A stretch of 56,001 nt of DNA, taken from NCBI GenBank assembly GCA_045542075.1, contig JAZQKI010000004.1, positions 1 to 56,001 on the forward strand, in the 5' to 3' direction. The notes under the pieces were generated by a model. The model ran no database searches. It was not told the origin of the DNA and was given only the letters and a program-made list of their open reading frames with translations. The position numbers were made by a program, and so were the translations under genes. How positions within the stretch are numbered: position 1 is the stretch's first letter; each line of letters starts with the position of its first letter. Positions 33,110 to 41,470 of this stretch are shown here, piece by piece. The stretch is from SVTX01 sp045542075 (GTDB taxonomy: Bacteria > Bacillota > Clostridia > Oscillospirales > CAG-272).

Positions 33110-33181
33110 CACACGGAGCTTTAGTACTTAAATATAAGGACAAGGCTTGTCCGCATATTTAAGTTCTAAATTCCCCGCGTG
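33110..33181 (-). promoter_or_regulatory. Long hairpin in the pnp leader
   Basis: An imperfect stem of about 34 bp spans 33110-33181, with the tight loop at the GGACAAG/CTTGTCC centre. It lies 30 nt upstream of the pnp start. Enterobacterial pnp leaders carry a long stem cut by RNase III for autoregulation; this may be an analogue. Confidence 0.6.
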
Positions 33182-33219
33182 GAGTGTACATTATGTTGAA
33201 TGGTGTGGGGTAACAGGAG

Positions 33220-33251
33220 GGGGAGCGGAGTGAAACGTCACTCCACTCCCC
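33220..33251 (-). terminator. Strong hairpin after rpsO
   Basis: A 14-bp stem (33220-33233 with 33238-33251) with one mismatch and a 4-nt loop. No clear T-run, so it may allow read-through into pnp or act as a processing site. Confidence 0.6.
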
Positions 33252-33259
33252 ACCAATTA

Positions 33260-33523
33260 TTACTTTCTGATGCCGAGCTTTTCGATGATAGCTCTGTATC
33301 TGTTAATGTCTACCTTCATGAGATAGTTGAGAAGATTTCTTCTGTGACCAACCATCTTGAAGAGGCCGCGACGGCTGTGGTTGTCCTTGTGGTTGCCCTT
33401 GAGGTGCTCTGTGAGGTTGTTGATTCTGTAAGTGAGAATCGCGATCTGTACCTCGGGAGAACCTGTGTCGCCCTCATGTGTAGCGTACTGTTCAATAATT
33501 GCCTGCTTTTCTTGTGCTGTCAT
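33260..33523 (-). CDS. rpsO: 30S ribosomal protein S15
   Basis: An 87-aa S15, a primary binder of the 16S rRNA central domain. Motifs HEGDTGSPEVQIAILTYRINNLTEHLK and HSRRGLFKMVGHRRNLLNYL are conserved. ATG 33523 is preferred: AAAGGTG lies 9 nt upstream, and a GTG four codons earlier is part of that ribosome site. Its own promoter gives a leader of roughly 135 nt, long enough for S15 autoregulation, and pnp follows. Confidence 0.97.
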   Translation of the reverse strand: MTAQEKQAIIEQYATHEGDTGSPEVQIAILTYRINNLTEHLKGNHKDNHSRRGLFKMVGHRRNLLNYLMKVDINRYRAIIEKLGIRK

Positions 33524-33535
33524 TTTTCTTTTCAC

Positions 33536-33662
33536 CTTTCGAAAAATAATATTTTTAGCAAATACGCTCTACACAGCAGTCGGTGGGTGAAATCCGAGGC
33601 GTCCGCGAAAAGTACGGAGGCCGTGTGGCTTTATGTCCGATAGCCGTGTCGACGTTATGCTT
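33536..33662 (-). promoter_or_regulatory. Candidate S15 leader RNA
   Basis: The ~125-nt leader between the rpsO promoter and start contains foldable segments (GGCT...AGCC and GGC.TCCG...CGGA.GCC on the minus strand). S15 represses its own mRNA in several phyla through leader structures. A match to a known class cannot be confirmed by eye. Confidence 0.4.
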
Positions 33663-33668
33663 CATTGT

Positions 33669-33697
33669 ATTATAGCATACCTATCTTTGTTTGTAAA
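33669..33697 (-). promoter_or_regulatory. Promoter of rpsO-pnp
   Basis: Minus strand TTTACA (33692-33697), a 17-nt spacer and TATAAT (33669-33674). Confidence 0.82.
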
Positions 33698-33747
33698 GGG
33701 GTTTTGCAAATATTTTTGTGAACTTTTTCTAAATTATAATATATATA

Positions 33748-34161
33748 TTATGCAATCCGCCGATTTTTAGAGCGTCTCGAGGATTTTTTTGATTTTGTGC
33801 CCGAGAAAAACACGTACACACCCGAGAATATCAGAAACACGCCGAATATTTTTTGGAGCGCGTCGGATGAAATATAGCTTGCGACACCCGTGCCGACAAG
33901 ACATCCCAATATTCCCGATGCGCTCATAATGAATATCAGCCTCGGATCAAATTTGCGCGAGCGCAGATTAAAAACCGTAGCGATACCTGCCGACAGTATA
34001 AAAAACAGGAGGTTGAGTCCGCGGGCGTCGGCGGCGCCTGACAGTCCCACCGCGGTCAGATATGCCACGAAAAGTCCCCCTGAGCCTACGCCGAGCCCCG
34101 ATAGTATAGCTATTACGAATGCGGCAAGCGAGTGCAGAAATGATAAGCCCGTCTCTCCCAT
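33748..34161 (-). CDS. Half-size TauE/SafE transporter protein, second subunit
   Basis: A 137-aa membrane protein with four TM helices and a basic tail (KSKKSSRRSKNRR). It corresponds to half of a TauE/SafE sulfite/organosulfonate exporter, which normally has about eight helices in one chain. The FVIAILSGLGVGSGGLFVAYLT start carries the glycine-rich motif of this family. It begins 4 nt after the stop of a similar half-size gene, so the two probably form one heterodimeric transporter. Substrate unknown. Confidence 0.82.
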   Translation of the reverse strand: MGETGLSFLHSLAAFVIAILSGLGVGSGGLFVAYLTAVGLSGAADARGLNLLFFILSAGIATVFNLRSRKFDPRLIFIMSASGILGCLVGTGVASYISSDALQKIFGVFLIFSGVYVFFSGTKSKKSSRRSKNRRIA

Positions 34162-34165
34162 AGTC

Positions 34166-34567
34166 TCACCTCATTATCATTCGTATTCCCGACCATACGA
34201 CGAGAATGGCAAATATCTTGCCGACCGTCTCCGAGCCTATCCTTCGCAGTATAAGACTTCCGACGGCACCGCCGACAAGGGCGGGGAGTATTATCCAGCC
34301 CGCCGCGGAATAATCCATATTGCCGCGCGAGGAATAAATGCTAAGGCTCACAAGAGAGATGCATATCACGGCTGCCTGCACGTTGGCGTAAATATCCCGT
34401 CGGTCACACAAAAGCTCGCCCTCGTCCTTGAGCAGCTTTGTAAGAGCAAGCCCTATCAGTATGCCTCCGCCCGCTCCCAGAAATCCGTTCAGGACCCCTC
34501 CGAGAGCCGACGATAACAGTATCGCGGTATATTTTTTTGAATTGAAGCTTGATGCTATATTTGTCAT
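34166..34567 (-). CDS. Half-size TauE/SafE transporter protein, first subunit
   Basis: A 133-aa protein with four predicted TM helices. LSSALGGVLNGFLGAGGGILIGLAL is the TauE/SafE repeat motif, and the C-terminus (VGKIFAILVVWSGIRMIMR) mirrors that of the next gene product. ATG 34567 follows AAAGGAG with good spacing; an in-frame start at 34600 has no ribosome site. First of a two-gene operon, divergent from ftsK/spoIIIE. Confidence 0.82.
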   Translation of the reverse strand: MTNIASSFNSKKYTAILLSSALGGVLNGFLGAGGGILIGLALTKLLKDEGELLCDRRDIYANVQAAVICISLVSLSIYSSRGNMDYSAAGWIILPALVGGAVGSLILRRIGSETVGKIFAILVVWSGIRMIMR

Positions 34568-34692
34568 AAAATCTCCTTTTTTGCAGTAATTTGAAAACAA
34601 AAGATTGATTTATAAACCAACAATTGACTGATTTTGGGGAATTTTGTTGAAAAATTTTGCTGAAAATTTAATGCTAAAGTTTGCAAAGGGTA

Positions 34693-34721
34693 TTGAAAAA
34701 GGATTATATATATGTTATAAT
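34693..34721 (+). promoter_or_regulatory. Promoter of ftsK/spoIIIE
   Basis: TTGAAA (34693-34698), a 17-nt spacer and TATAAT (34716-34721). Confidence 0.8.
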
Positions 34722-34825
34722 GTTTATTAGTATAGTGTATTGTGGAGGTCTACGTATTTATTTTCTCGCGAAATCCTCCCATAATGCGTATTTTATAAAA
34801 ACTGTTTTAAGAAGGATGTTTTACG

Positions 34826-37534
34826 ATGGCTGATTCAAGAAAAAAGAGCAGCTCTGTTGCAAAAAAAGCGCAGACAAAAGTAAAAAACAAGGTCAAAAGC
34901 AAGGTCAAAAGCAAGGCAAGGCGCGCAGGCAGATCCGTTATGCACAAGATACTGCCCGTGATTTTTGCGCTTGCGGCTATATTGCTCCTGGCGTGCTTTG
35001 TCACAAATCTGATAAGCAACCCTCACAACGAGCTTAAGGGCGGCGGCGAGGGAGAGCATCTGATGGGCCCGTTTGGATTCTACGTTTGTGAATTTTTCTT
35101 CGGACTTTTCGGATACGTTGCGTTCCTCATTCCCATAATTCTCGCGTTCCTCGCGATATTCTGGAACAGATTTGCGGAAAACGGCAAGGTGGTCGCAAAG
35201 GCAATATTGGCGATATCCACCATTTTGCTGACGTCGGCGCTCATACATATAATAATCGCGCTTGTAGAATCAGATTTCCCGACCAACTTCGGTGAGCTTT
35301 ACGCCGCGGGCGCGGCTCTTGAGGGGGGCGGAATCATAGGCGGCTATATCGGATATGCGTTGTATTGGCTCCTCAATATCGGCTCGATATTCGTTTTGGC
35401 TATTGCCATTCCCGTTCTCGCCTGCTACCTTATCGGAGTTGAGCTTCACGTTTACCTTGGCAGGCTTGGAGATCTCATTAAGGGAAAATGGGACAGCAGA
35501 GGAAAGAGCAAGCCTAAAAAGTCAAAGCGCGCGGGCAAGGCTGACGATTATGATGACGATGACGACTATGACGAGGATGAAGACGAGGAGGAGATCCCCG
35601 TCAAGCCCGTGAAGATAAAGGCGGCAAAAGAGACTTATGCAAAGCGTGACGCCAGGGAGGAGGAGCCTCAGATCGTAGTTCCCGACGATGACGACGAAAT
35701 TGATAATGAAGCCGACTCGGAGGATGACGAGATATACCGCGATGATAAGCCCGTAAAGGTGTTCGGCAGGGATGCTGCCGCAAAGCGTGACGGATTCAAG
35801 TCCGACGCGGGCGACGTTTCATTTGAGGATGACGCCATAAATATGGACTCGCTTGACGAGGATTTTGAGGATGATATAGTATTCGGAGGCAAGGCTCCCA
35901 TAATCGACAGCGAGACGGGTGAGGTCATTTTTGACGAGAATGACGAAGCGGATGACTCCGAGCCCGAGGAAAAGATAATAGTTGACGAGGAAATGAGAGA
36001 GGAGCTTGGCATTGATGAGGAAAAATACGAGGTGGAATATAAATTCCCGCCTATCGACCTTCTCAAGAAGGGCGGACTCAAGTCGGGCACGAGCGAGGCT
36101 GAAATAGAGGAAAACAAGCAGGTGATCAGAGAGGTTCTTGAGAGCTTCAAGATAAAGGTCAAGGATATAACCTGCTCCTGCGGTCCTACTATCACAAGAT
36201 ACGAGGTCAAGCCCGACGCGGGCGTAAGAGTCCGCGCTATCGCAAACCTTGTGGACGATCTGGCGCTCGCGCTTGCAAAGTCGGGCGTGAGAATAGAAGC
36301 GCCCATTCCAGGTAAGGCGGCGGTCGGTATCGAGGTGCCTAACGATTCACGTCAGACGGTTTCTCTCCGCAACCTTATCGAAACCCCCGAATTCCAGAAC
36401 CATAAGAGCAAGATAGCGTCCTGTCTGGGTGCGGACGTATCCGGCAAGCCCGTTATATTTGATATTGAAAAGATGCCCCACCTGCTTGTTGCGGGTACCA
36501 CGGGCTCGGGTAAGTCGGTGTGCATCAACACCATAATCATGAGTATCCTTTACAGGGCAAAGCCTAACGAGGTCAAGCTCGTGCTTATCGACCCCAAGAA
36601 GGTTGAATTTAACGTATATAAGGACATTCCTCACCTGTCCTGCAAGATAGTAAGCGATCCCAAGAAGGCGGCGGGCGCGCTCAATTCCGCGGTAAACGAG
36701 ATGGAAAAGAGATTTGCGCTTATCGAGGAGGTCGGTGTCCGTAATATCAACGGATATAACGAGCTTACAAAGAACGATCCCGACAAGCCGTATATGCCCA
36801 GAATGGTCATTATCATAGACGAGCTTGCAGACCTTATGATGTCCGCTCCCGACGAGGTCGAGACTGCCATCTGCCGTATCGCGCAGAAGGCAAGAGCGGC
36901 GGGAATACATCTTATTCTCGGTACGCAGCGTCCGTCTGTTGACGTTATCACAGGTCTTATCAAGGCTAATATTCCTTCGAGAATAGCGTTTACCGTAACC
37001 TCCTTCGTTGACTCGAGAACAATAATCGACGTCGGCGGCGCGGAAAAGCTTATCGGTATGGGAGATATGCTGTATGCTCCCGTAGGCTCGCCAAAGCCCC
37101 AGCGTGTTCAGGGAGCATTCGTCAGCGACGGCGAGGTTGAGAGCATAGTTGACTTTATCAGAGATAACAACGCTCCCGTAAGATACGATCGCGAGTTTGA
37201 AAAGTCAATCGACGAGGAAGCTGCAAAGTGCGGCAATCCCGCATCCAAGAAATCGGGCGGTGATGACGGTGTGAAGGCTTCGGCGGGCGACGAGGATCCC
37301 AAGCTGGGTGAGGCGGTAGAGCTTGCTATCGAGGCGGGCAAGATATCCACGTCTCTGCTCCAGAGAAAGCTTGAGATAGGCTACGGCAGAGCGGCGAAGA
37401 TAATAGACAGAATGGAGGAGCTTGGATACGTCGGTCCCGCTGACGGTAACAAGCCCAGAAAGATACTCGTCACGGCGCAGGATCTCGCTGAAAAGCAGAT
37501 AAACGACAATAATGACGGCGGTATCTTCGATTGA
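34826..37534 (+). CDS. DNA translocase FtsK/SpoIIIE
   Basis: A 902-aa membrane-anchored DNA pump. Basic N-terminus, four TM helices (~35-210), an acidic linker (~225-400, many Asp/Glu runs) and the RecA-like motor with Walker A AGTTGSGKS at ~555 and Walker B MVIIIDELADLMM at ~655, followed by GTQRPSVDVITG. The C-terminal gamma winged helix (ISTSLLQRKLEIGYGRAAKIIDRMEELGYVG) reads chromosome polarity sequences. It clears or pumps chromosomes through septa in division or sporulation. It is followed by lgt at 18 nt. FtsK or SpoIIIE cannot be told apart by sequence alone. Confidence 0.95.
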   Translation: MADSRKKSSSVAKKAQTKVKNKVKSKVKSKARRAGRSVMHKILPVIFALAAILLLACFVTNLISNPHNELKGGGEGEHLMGPFGFYVCEFFFGLFGYVAFLIPIILAFLAIFWNRFAENGKVVAKAILAISTILLTSALIHIIIALVESDFPTNFGELYAAGAALEGGGIIGGYIGYALYWLLNIGSIFVLAIAIPVLACYLIGVELHVYLGRLGDLIKGKWDSRGKSKPKKSKRAGKADDYDDDDDYDEDEDEEEIPVKPVKIKAAKETYAKRDAREEEPQIVVPDDDDEIDNEADSEDDEIYRDDKPVKVFGRDAAAKRDGFKSDAGDVSFEDDAINMDSLDEDFEDDIVFGGKAPIIDSETGEVIFDENDEADDSEPEEKIIVDEEMREELGIDEEKYEVEYKFPPIDLLKKGGLKSGTSEAEIEENKQVIREVLESFKIKVKDITCSCGPTITRYEVKPDAGVRVRAIANLVDDLALALAKSGVRIEAPIPGKAAVGIEVPNDSRQTVSLRNLIETPEFQNHKSKIASCLGADVSGKPVIFDIEKMPHLLVAGTTGSGKSVCINTIIMSILYRAKPNEVKLVLIDPKKVEFNVYKDIPHLSCKIVSDPKKAAGALNSAVNEMEKRFALIEEVGVRNINGYNELTKNDPDKPYMPRMVIIIDELADLMMSAPDEVETAICRIAQKARAAGIHLILGTQRPSVDVITGLIKANIPSRIAFTVTSFVDSRTIIDVGGAEKLIGMGDMLYAPVGSPKPQRVQGAFVSDGEVESIVDFIRDNNAPVRYDREFEKSIDEEAAKCGNPASKKSGGDDGVKASAGDEDPKLGEAVELAIEAGKISTSLLQRKLEIGYGRAAKIIDRMEELGYVGPADGNKPRKILVTAQDLAEKQINDNNDGGIFD

Positions 37535-37552
37535 TTTTACTTGGAGTTTTTT

Positions 37553-38407
37553 ATGTATCCAAACGAGATTTTTTTAGGTCTTGACCTATATTCGATATTT
37601 CTTTGCGTGGGAATATTTGTGTGTATTCTTACGTACGGTTGGCTTGCGGACAGACTTTATCTGTCCGCAAGGCTTCAGAAATTTTGCTTTGTCTGCGCGC
37701 TTTTCGCTATACCGCTCGGTTACGGCTCGGCGGTCCTGTTCCAGGCGTTCTATAACTTTATGGACGGCGAAAAATTTGTTATTTCCGCGAGTACGGGAGC
37801 GACGTTTTACGGCGGACTTATAGGCGGCGCGGCGGTGTTTTTGCTGATATATTTCGTCGCGGGACGTGTGGGACGCTTCAAGTTCGAGGACGGCTATCAC
37901 ATGCGAAATTTCTTTGGCGTTTCAAGCTGCGCGGCGGCGTCAATAGCGGTGGCTCACGCATTTGGAAGGCTTGGTTGTCTTATGGCGGGCTGCTGTCACG
38001 GCGAGGTGACTGACGCATGGTACGGAATTTATATGCACGGCAGCGAGGGGTATGCAAAATATGTTCCCATTCAGCTGTTTGAGGCGATATTCCTGTTTTT
38101 ACTGTTTGCTCTGTTCGTTGTCCTTGTGTTCAGGAAAAAGACATTCAATCTGCCCCTTTACATGATGCTCTACGGCGCTTGGAGATTTTTCATTGAATAT
38201 GCCCGCGCGGACGATCGCGGAAAGACTGTCGTCAGCTTTCTTTCCCCCTCGCAGCTTATCGCTGTGATCATGATACTCGGCGGTGTCGGACTTCTTGTTT
38301 TTGAGAGATATTATGAGAAAAAGCACAGGCAGGAAATTATTTGCGACGCGCTTGAGATATCGAAAAAATGGGAAGAGAAGAATGTCCGAAACGGAGAAGA
38401 AAATTGA
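37553..38407 (+). CDS. lgt: Prolipoprotein diacylglyceryl transferase (Lgt-like)
   Basis: A 284-aa polytopic membrane protein of the Lgt family, which attaches diacylglycerol to the lipobox cysteine of prelipoproteins. Recognisable are STGATFYGGLIGG, HAFGRLGCLMAGCCHG (family signature with Arg and Gly) and RFFIEYARADDRG. Two lipoprotein substrates are encoded in this window. ATG 37553 follows TTGGAG; the TTG at 37541 belongs to that ribosome site. The CCHG motif marks the shorter clostridial Lgt branch, so activity is likely but not certain. Confidence 0.87.
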   Translation: MYPNEIFLGLDLYSIFLCVGIFVCILTYGWLADRLYLSARLQKFCFVCALFAIPLGYGSAVLFQAFYNFMDGEKFVISASTGATFYGGLIGGAAVFLLIYFVAGRVGRFKFEDGYHMRNFFGVSSCAAASIAVAHAFGRLGCLMAGCCHGEVTDAWYGIYMHGSEGYAKYVPIQLFEAIFLFLLFALFVVLVFRKKTFNLPLYMMLYGAWRFFIEYARADDRGKTVVSFLSPSQLIAVIMILGGVGLLVFERYYEKKHRQEIICDALEISKKWEEKNVRNGEEN

Positions 38408-39216
38408 AAAAAAGATATTTTTGTATAGCTTTTGTCACGGTAGCTGTCATAATTTTGGGAATTTACGAAATAGTCGGACTTCAGCGGCTCGGAATAGAGC
38501 TTGATCAGACAACAGAGCAGCTTGTGGGTATGACTCTGACCCGCGGTATTGGCGGATTGGTATTTCTTGTGCTTTTATGGTATCTTGATTATAACGTGCT
38601 GAACCCGATAAGAAAGCCGTTTTGGAGGTCGCTTGTATTTTGTATCCCCGCGTTTTGCGTCGTGATAAACAATCTGCATATATATACGCTTATTATCGGC
38701 GTGGAGAAGGTGACAGCGGGCGGCGGTATGATAGCGCTCCTGGCTCTTGAATGCTTCTGCGTGGGACTTTTTGAGGAAATGGCATTCCGCGGAGTCGTGT
38801 TTCTCGGAATACTTGAGAGACGGCGCGGACGTGTGCGTGACATAGTTATCGCTATAATTATTTCCTCGGTGATATTCGGAATAGTTCACTCGCTCAACTT
38901 CTTCTATATGTCGCCCGGCGCGGTTTTGCAGCAGATAGGCTATTCCTTCCTTATCGGAGCTATGTGCTCTGTTGTCCTTGTACGGACAAAAAATATCTGG
39001 CTTTGCGTTGTGCTGCACGCCATATTCAATTTCGGCGGCGCGCTCGTGCCAACGCTCGGCGAGGGCTTTGTGTGGGATATCCCCACAATTGTGGTGACGG
39101 TGATAATTGCGCTCATTACGACCGTATATATGACCTTGTCGCTCATAAAAACACCTATCTCACAGCTTGACGGAATATTCAAGTCAAAAAGTGAAAAAAT
39201 AACAAAAATGGATTAA
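38404..39216 (+). CDS. CPBP-family intramembrane metalloprotease
   Basis: A 270-aa protein with about eight TM helices and the CPBP/Abi (CAAX-protease-like) motifs: LFEEMAFRGVVF with the Glu pair, a GIVHSLNF histidine motif and a later VLHAIFNFGG. TTG 38404 overlaps the lgt stop (TTGA), and GGAG lies 8 nt upstream; a start at 38368 would overlap lgt by 40 nt. Such proteases cleave within membranes in export or bacteriocin immunity. Target unknown; co-transcribed with lgt. Confidence 0.85.
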   Translation: MKKRYFCIAFVTVAVIILGIYEIVGLQRLGIELDQTTEQLVGMTLTRGIGGLVFLVLLWYLDYNVLNPIRKPFWRSLVFCIPAFCVVINNLHIYTLIIGVEKVTAGGGMIALLALECFCVGLFEEMAFRGVVFLGILERRRGRVRDIVIAIIISSVIFGIVHSLNFFYMSPGAVLQQIGYSFLIGAMCSVVLVRTKNIWLCVVLHAIFNFGGALVPTLGEGFVWDIPTIVVTVIIALITTVYMTLSLIKTPISQLDGIFKSKSEKITKMD

Positions 39217-39266
39217 AACAAGATTAACAAAGATATTATATAATCAGTTGAAACGGAGGTGAGCTT

Positions 39267-40775
39267 TTGAGAGGTTCAAATACAAATATCGGTGTACTCA
39301 GACGTGAGATATTCAAGGAAGTGGCAAGGGTAGCGTATGACTCGGACGATACCACCATGAGACGCGACCTTGAGGAAATACCGTACAAACTTTCCCCCGA
39401 TGACAATCCGAGATACAGAGAGAGTATTTACCGCGAGCGCGCGATCGCGTCCGAAAGGGTAAGACTTGCTATGGGTATGTCACTCAGACCCAACGACAAG
39501 CCTGTTTACGCGACCAGCGGTCTTTCAAAGAGTAATATAAGCGACAAATACTACGAGCCTCCGCTTATGCAGGTAATTCCGTCTGCGTGTGAGGCTTGCG
39601 AGGCAAATATGTACGTGGTCTCCGACCAGTGCCGCGGGTGTATTGCGCATCCGTGCGTCAACGTCTGCCCCGTGGGAGCGGTCTCTATTGTAAACGGCAG
39701 ATCCGTGATAGACCAGAGCAAGTGTATCAAATGCGGAAAATGTAAAAAAGAGTGTCCGTACGACGCGATAGTGCATAGGGAACGTCCTTGCGCAAAGGCG
39801 TGCGGAGTCCGCGCTATAAAGAGCGACAAGCTTGGACGCGCAAAAATTGATAACGACCTTTGCGTCGCCTGCGGACAGTGTATGGTGGCGTGTCCCTTTG
39901 GAGCTATTGCGGATAAGTCCCAGATATTCCAGCTTATACGCGCTATACGTAACGGTGACCGTATTATTGCGGTGGTAGCTCCCGCGATAGTGGGGCAGTT
40001 TGGCGAAAATATAGGGCTTGGTCAGATTCGCGCGGGCCTTATCGCGCTTGGTTTTGAGGATATGCACGAGGTTGCGATCGGTGCTGACGTTGGCGCGGCT
40101 ACCGAGGCAAGACACTACGCCAAGGAGGTTGCGACGGGCAAGCTACCGTTCCTGCTTACGTCCTGCTGTCCTTCGTGGGCTATGCTTGCAAAAAAGCAAT
40201 TTCCGACTATAATCGACCAGGTATCAAATACTCTTACGCCTATGGTCGCCACGGCAAGAAGCGTAAAGCAGAATAATCCCGATGCGAGAGTTGTGTTCAT
40301 CGGTCCCTGCGCATCCAAAAAGCTTGAGGCGGGAAGAGCGTCCGTGCGAAGCGACGTGGATTTCGTTATCACCTTTGAGGAGCTTGCGGCGATGTTTGAC
40401 GCAAGGGAGATAGATCTTTCAAGCTTTGAGGGTGAGGAATTTGAGGCGGAGGCTACCGCCGCGGGACGCGGATTTGCGTGCGCGGGCGGAGTTGCCGAGG
40501 CTATAAAGAACTGCGTGGCGGAGTATTACCCCGACGTTGAGGTGAAGATCGAGCATGCCGACGGTCTTGACGAGTGCCGTAAGATGCTCTTGCTTGCCAA
40601 GGCGGGCAAGAAGAACGGCTGTCTTATCGAGGGCATGGGTTGTCCCGGAGGCTGTGTGGCAGGTGCGGGAACGTGTATTCCCGTTGATAAGGCGACCGCG
40701 CAGATAAAGAAGATATCAAGTGATACCGAGAAGAAGATCCCCGACAGGGAGCTGTCAAAAATACAGCTGCCGTAA
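39267..40775 (+). CDS. [FeFe] hydrogenase (group B-like) with ferredoxin domain
   Basis: A 502-aa iron-only hydrogenase. The N-terminal region is rich in Cys (CEACEANMYVVSDQCRGC) and followed by ferredoxin motifs CIKCGKCKKECP and CVACGQCMVACP for [4Fe-4S] clusters. The H-cluster motifs are complete: TSCCPSW (including the proton-relay Cys), GPCASKKLEA and EGMGCPGGCVAG. There is no N-terminal [2Fe-2S] domain, as in group B enzymes. Start TTG 39267 is supported by GGAGG 7 nt upstream. It evolves or takes up H2 with ferredoxin in fermentation. Own terminator; no maturation genes adjoin. Confidence 0.93.
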   Translation: MRGSNTNIGVLRREIFKEVARVAYDSDDTTMRRDLEEIPYKLSPDDNPRYRESIYRERAIASERVRLAMGMSLRPNDKPVYATSGLSKSNISDKYYEPPLMQVIPSACEACEANMYVVSDQCRGCIAHPCVNVCPVGAVSIVNGRSVIDQSKCIKCGKCKKECPYDAIVHRERPCAKACGVRAIKSDKLGRAKIDNDLCVACGQCMVACPFGAIADKSQIFQLIRAIRNGDRIIAVVAPAIVGQFGENIGLGQIRAGLIALGFEDMHEVAIGADVGAATEARHYAKEVATGKLPFLLTSCCPSWAMLAKKQFPTIIDQVSNTLTPMVATARSVKQNNPDARVVFIGPCASKKLEAGRASVRSDVDFVITFEELAAMFDAREIDLSSFEGEEFEAEATAAGRGFACAGGVAEAIKNCVAEYYPDVEVKIEHADGLDECRKMLLLAKAGKKNGCLIEGMGCPGGCVAGAGTCIPVDKATAQIKKISSDTEKKIPDRELSKIQLP

Positions 40776-40806
40776 TGTGAAAATGCTCGGCGGCAGCATA
40801 ATAATT

Positions 40807-40846
40807 AAGGCTTATCGCAGAATTTGCGGTAGGCCTTTTTGTTTTT
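40807..40846 (+). terminator. Terminator of the hydrogenase gene
   Basis: Imperfect stem AAGGC..ATCGCA/TTGCGGT..GCCTT (40807-40839) with a T-run immediately after. Confidence 0.8.
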
Positions 40847-40854
40847 TGTTGGGA

Positions 40855-40980
40855 CGAGAAAATGCAGAATGCAAAATGCAGAATTAAGAGTTGTCATCCT
40901 GAACGGAACGGCACAGCCGTGTAGTCGAAAGATCTCCGAATTTCTGACCGCAAAAGGGCGGGGGATGACAACGTAGGGAC
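40855..40980. repeat. GTCATCC-type intergenic repeat
   Basis: Begins with GAATGCAAAATGCAGAATT and contains GTTGTCATCC (40887-40896) paired with GGATGACAAC (40965-40974) around inner hairpins. A shorter relative lies at 52918-52960. Non-coding. Confidence 0.6.
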
Positions 40981-40985
40981 CGACC

Positions 40986-41116
40986 TCCAAAGGCTCCCTT
41001 GTGCAAAGGGAGCTCCCGACGGAGTCGGGTGAGGGATTGTTTTTCGATAGGATTTTGCTTTTTACAATCCCTCCGTCTCGCTTGCGCGAGCCACCTCCCT
41101 TTGCACAAGGGAGGCT
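40986..41116. repeat. Short copy of the hairpin repeat (copy 2)
   Basis: Same layout as the DUF559-bearing copy, but the spacer between the GGGATTGT and ACAATCCC halves is about 25 nt. Stem variants: CCCGAC/GTCGGG on the left and CTCGC/GCGAG on the right. Confidence 0.85.
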
Positions 41117-41460
41117 ATCATGTGGGTAATCAAACACTAATTTTATTCACGGATGATTGATTATATTGTCGTAGGGCGGTGGCTTGCTGCCGCCGTTTGT
41201 AATCAATAACCGATTATTCCACGGCGGGAGTAAACCGATTTGCTTGCAAATCAGCCGCCCTACAGGTAATCGAATAGCAATTTTGCTCTCGGTGATATCG
41301 CCACCTCATCCGTCGCCTTCGGCGCCACCGCACTAGCGCAGTCTGTGCAGCCCTCAAGGGGAAGGCTAACGTACGGGTAATCCAATAGCCTTCCCCCACG
41401 GGGATATTTATTATTTTCCGTTCTTAAATTTGAGCCATAGAAATATAATTTTGTAAGAGA
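41117..41460. repeat. Further intergenic repeats before spoIIIAA
   Basis: Contains the GTAGGGCGGTGGCTTGCTGCCGCC unit (41171 onward; relatives near 46.48, 53.89 and 54.14 kb), a CCGCCC hairpin, and 41290-41410 with CACCTCATCC, GCACTAGCGCAGTCTGTGCA (41330-41349) and GGGGAAGG/CCTTCCCC. No gene or clear sigma-E promoter for spoIIIAA was identified here. Confidence 0.65.
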
Positions 41461-41470
41461 GGGGTTAGTT

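Noticed and set aside
41380..41470. Sigma-E promoter directly upstream of spoIIIAA
   Set aside because: CATAGAAA occurs, but no ATATT-like -35 lies at the required 13-15 nt, so I did not annotate it.
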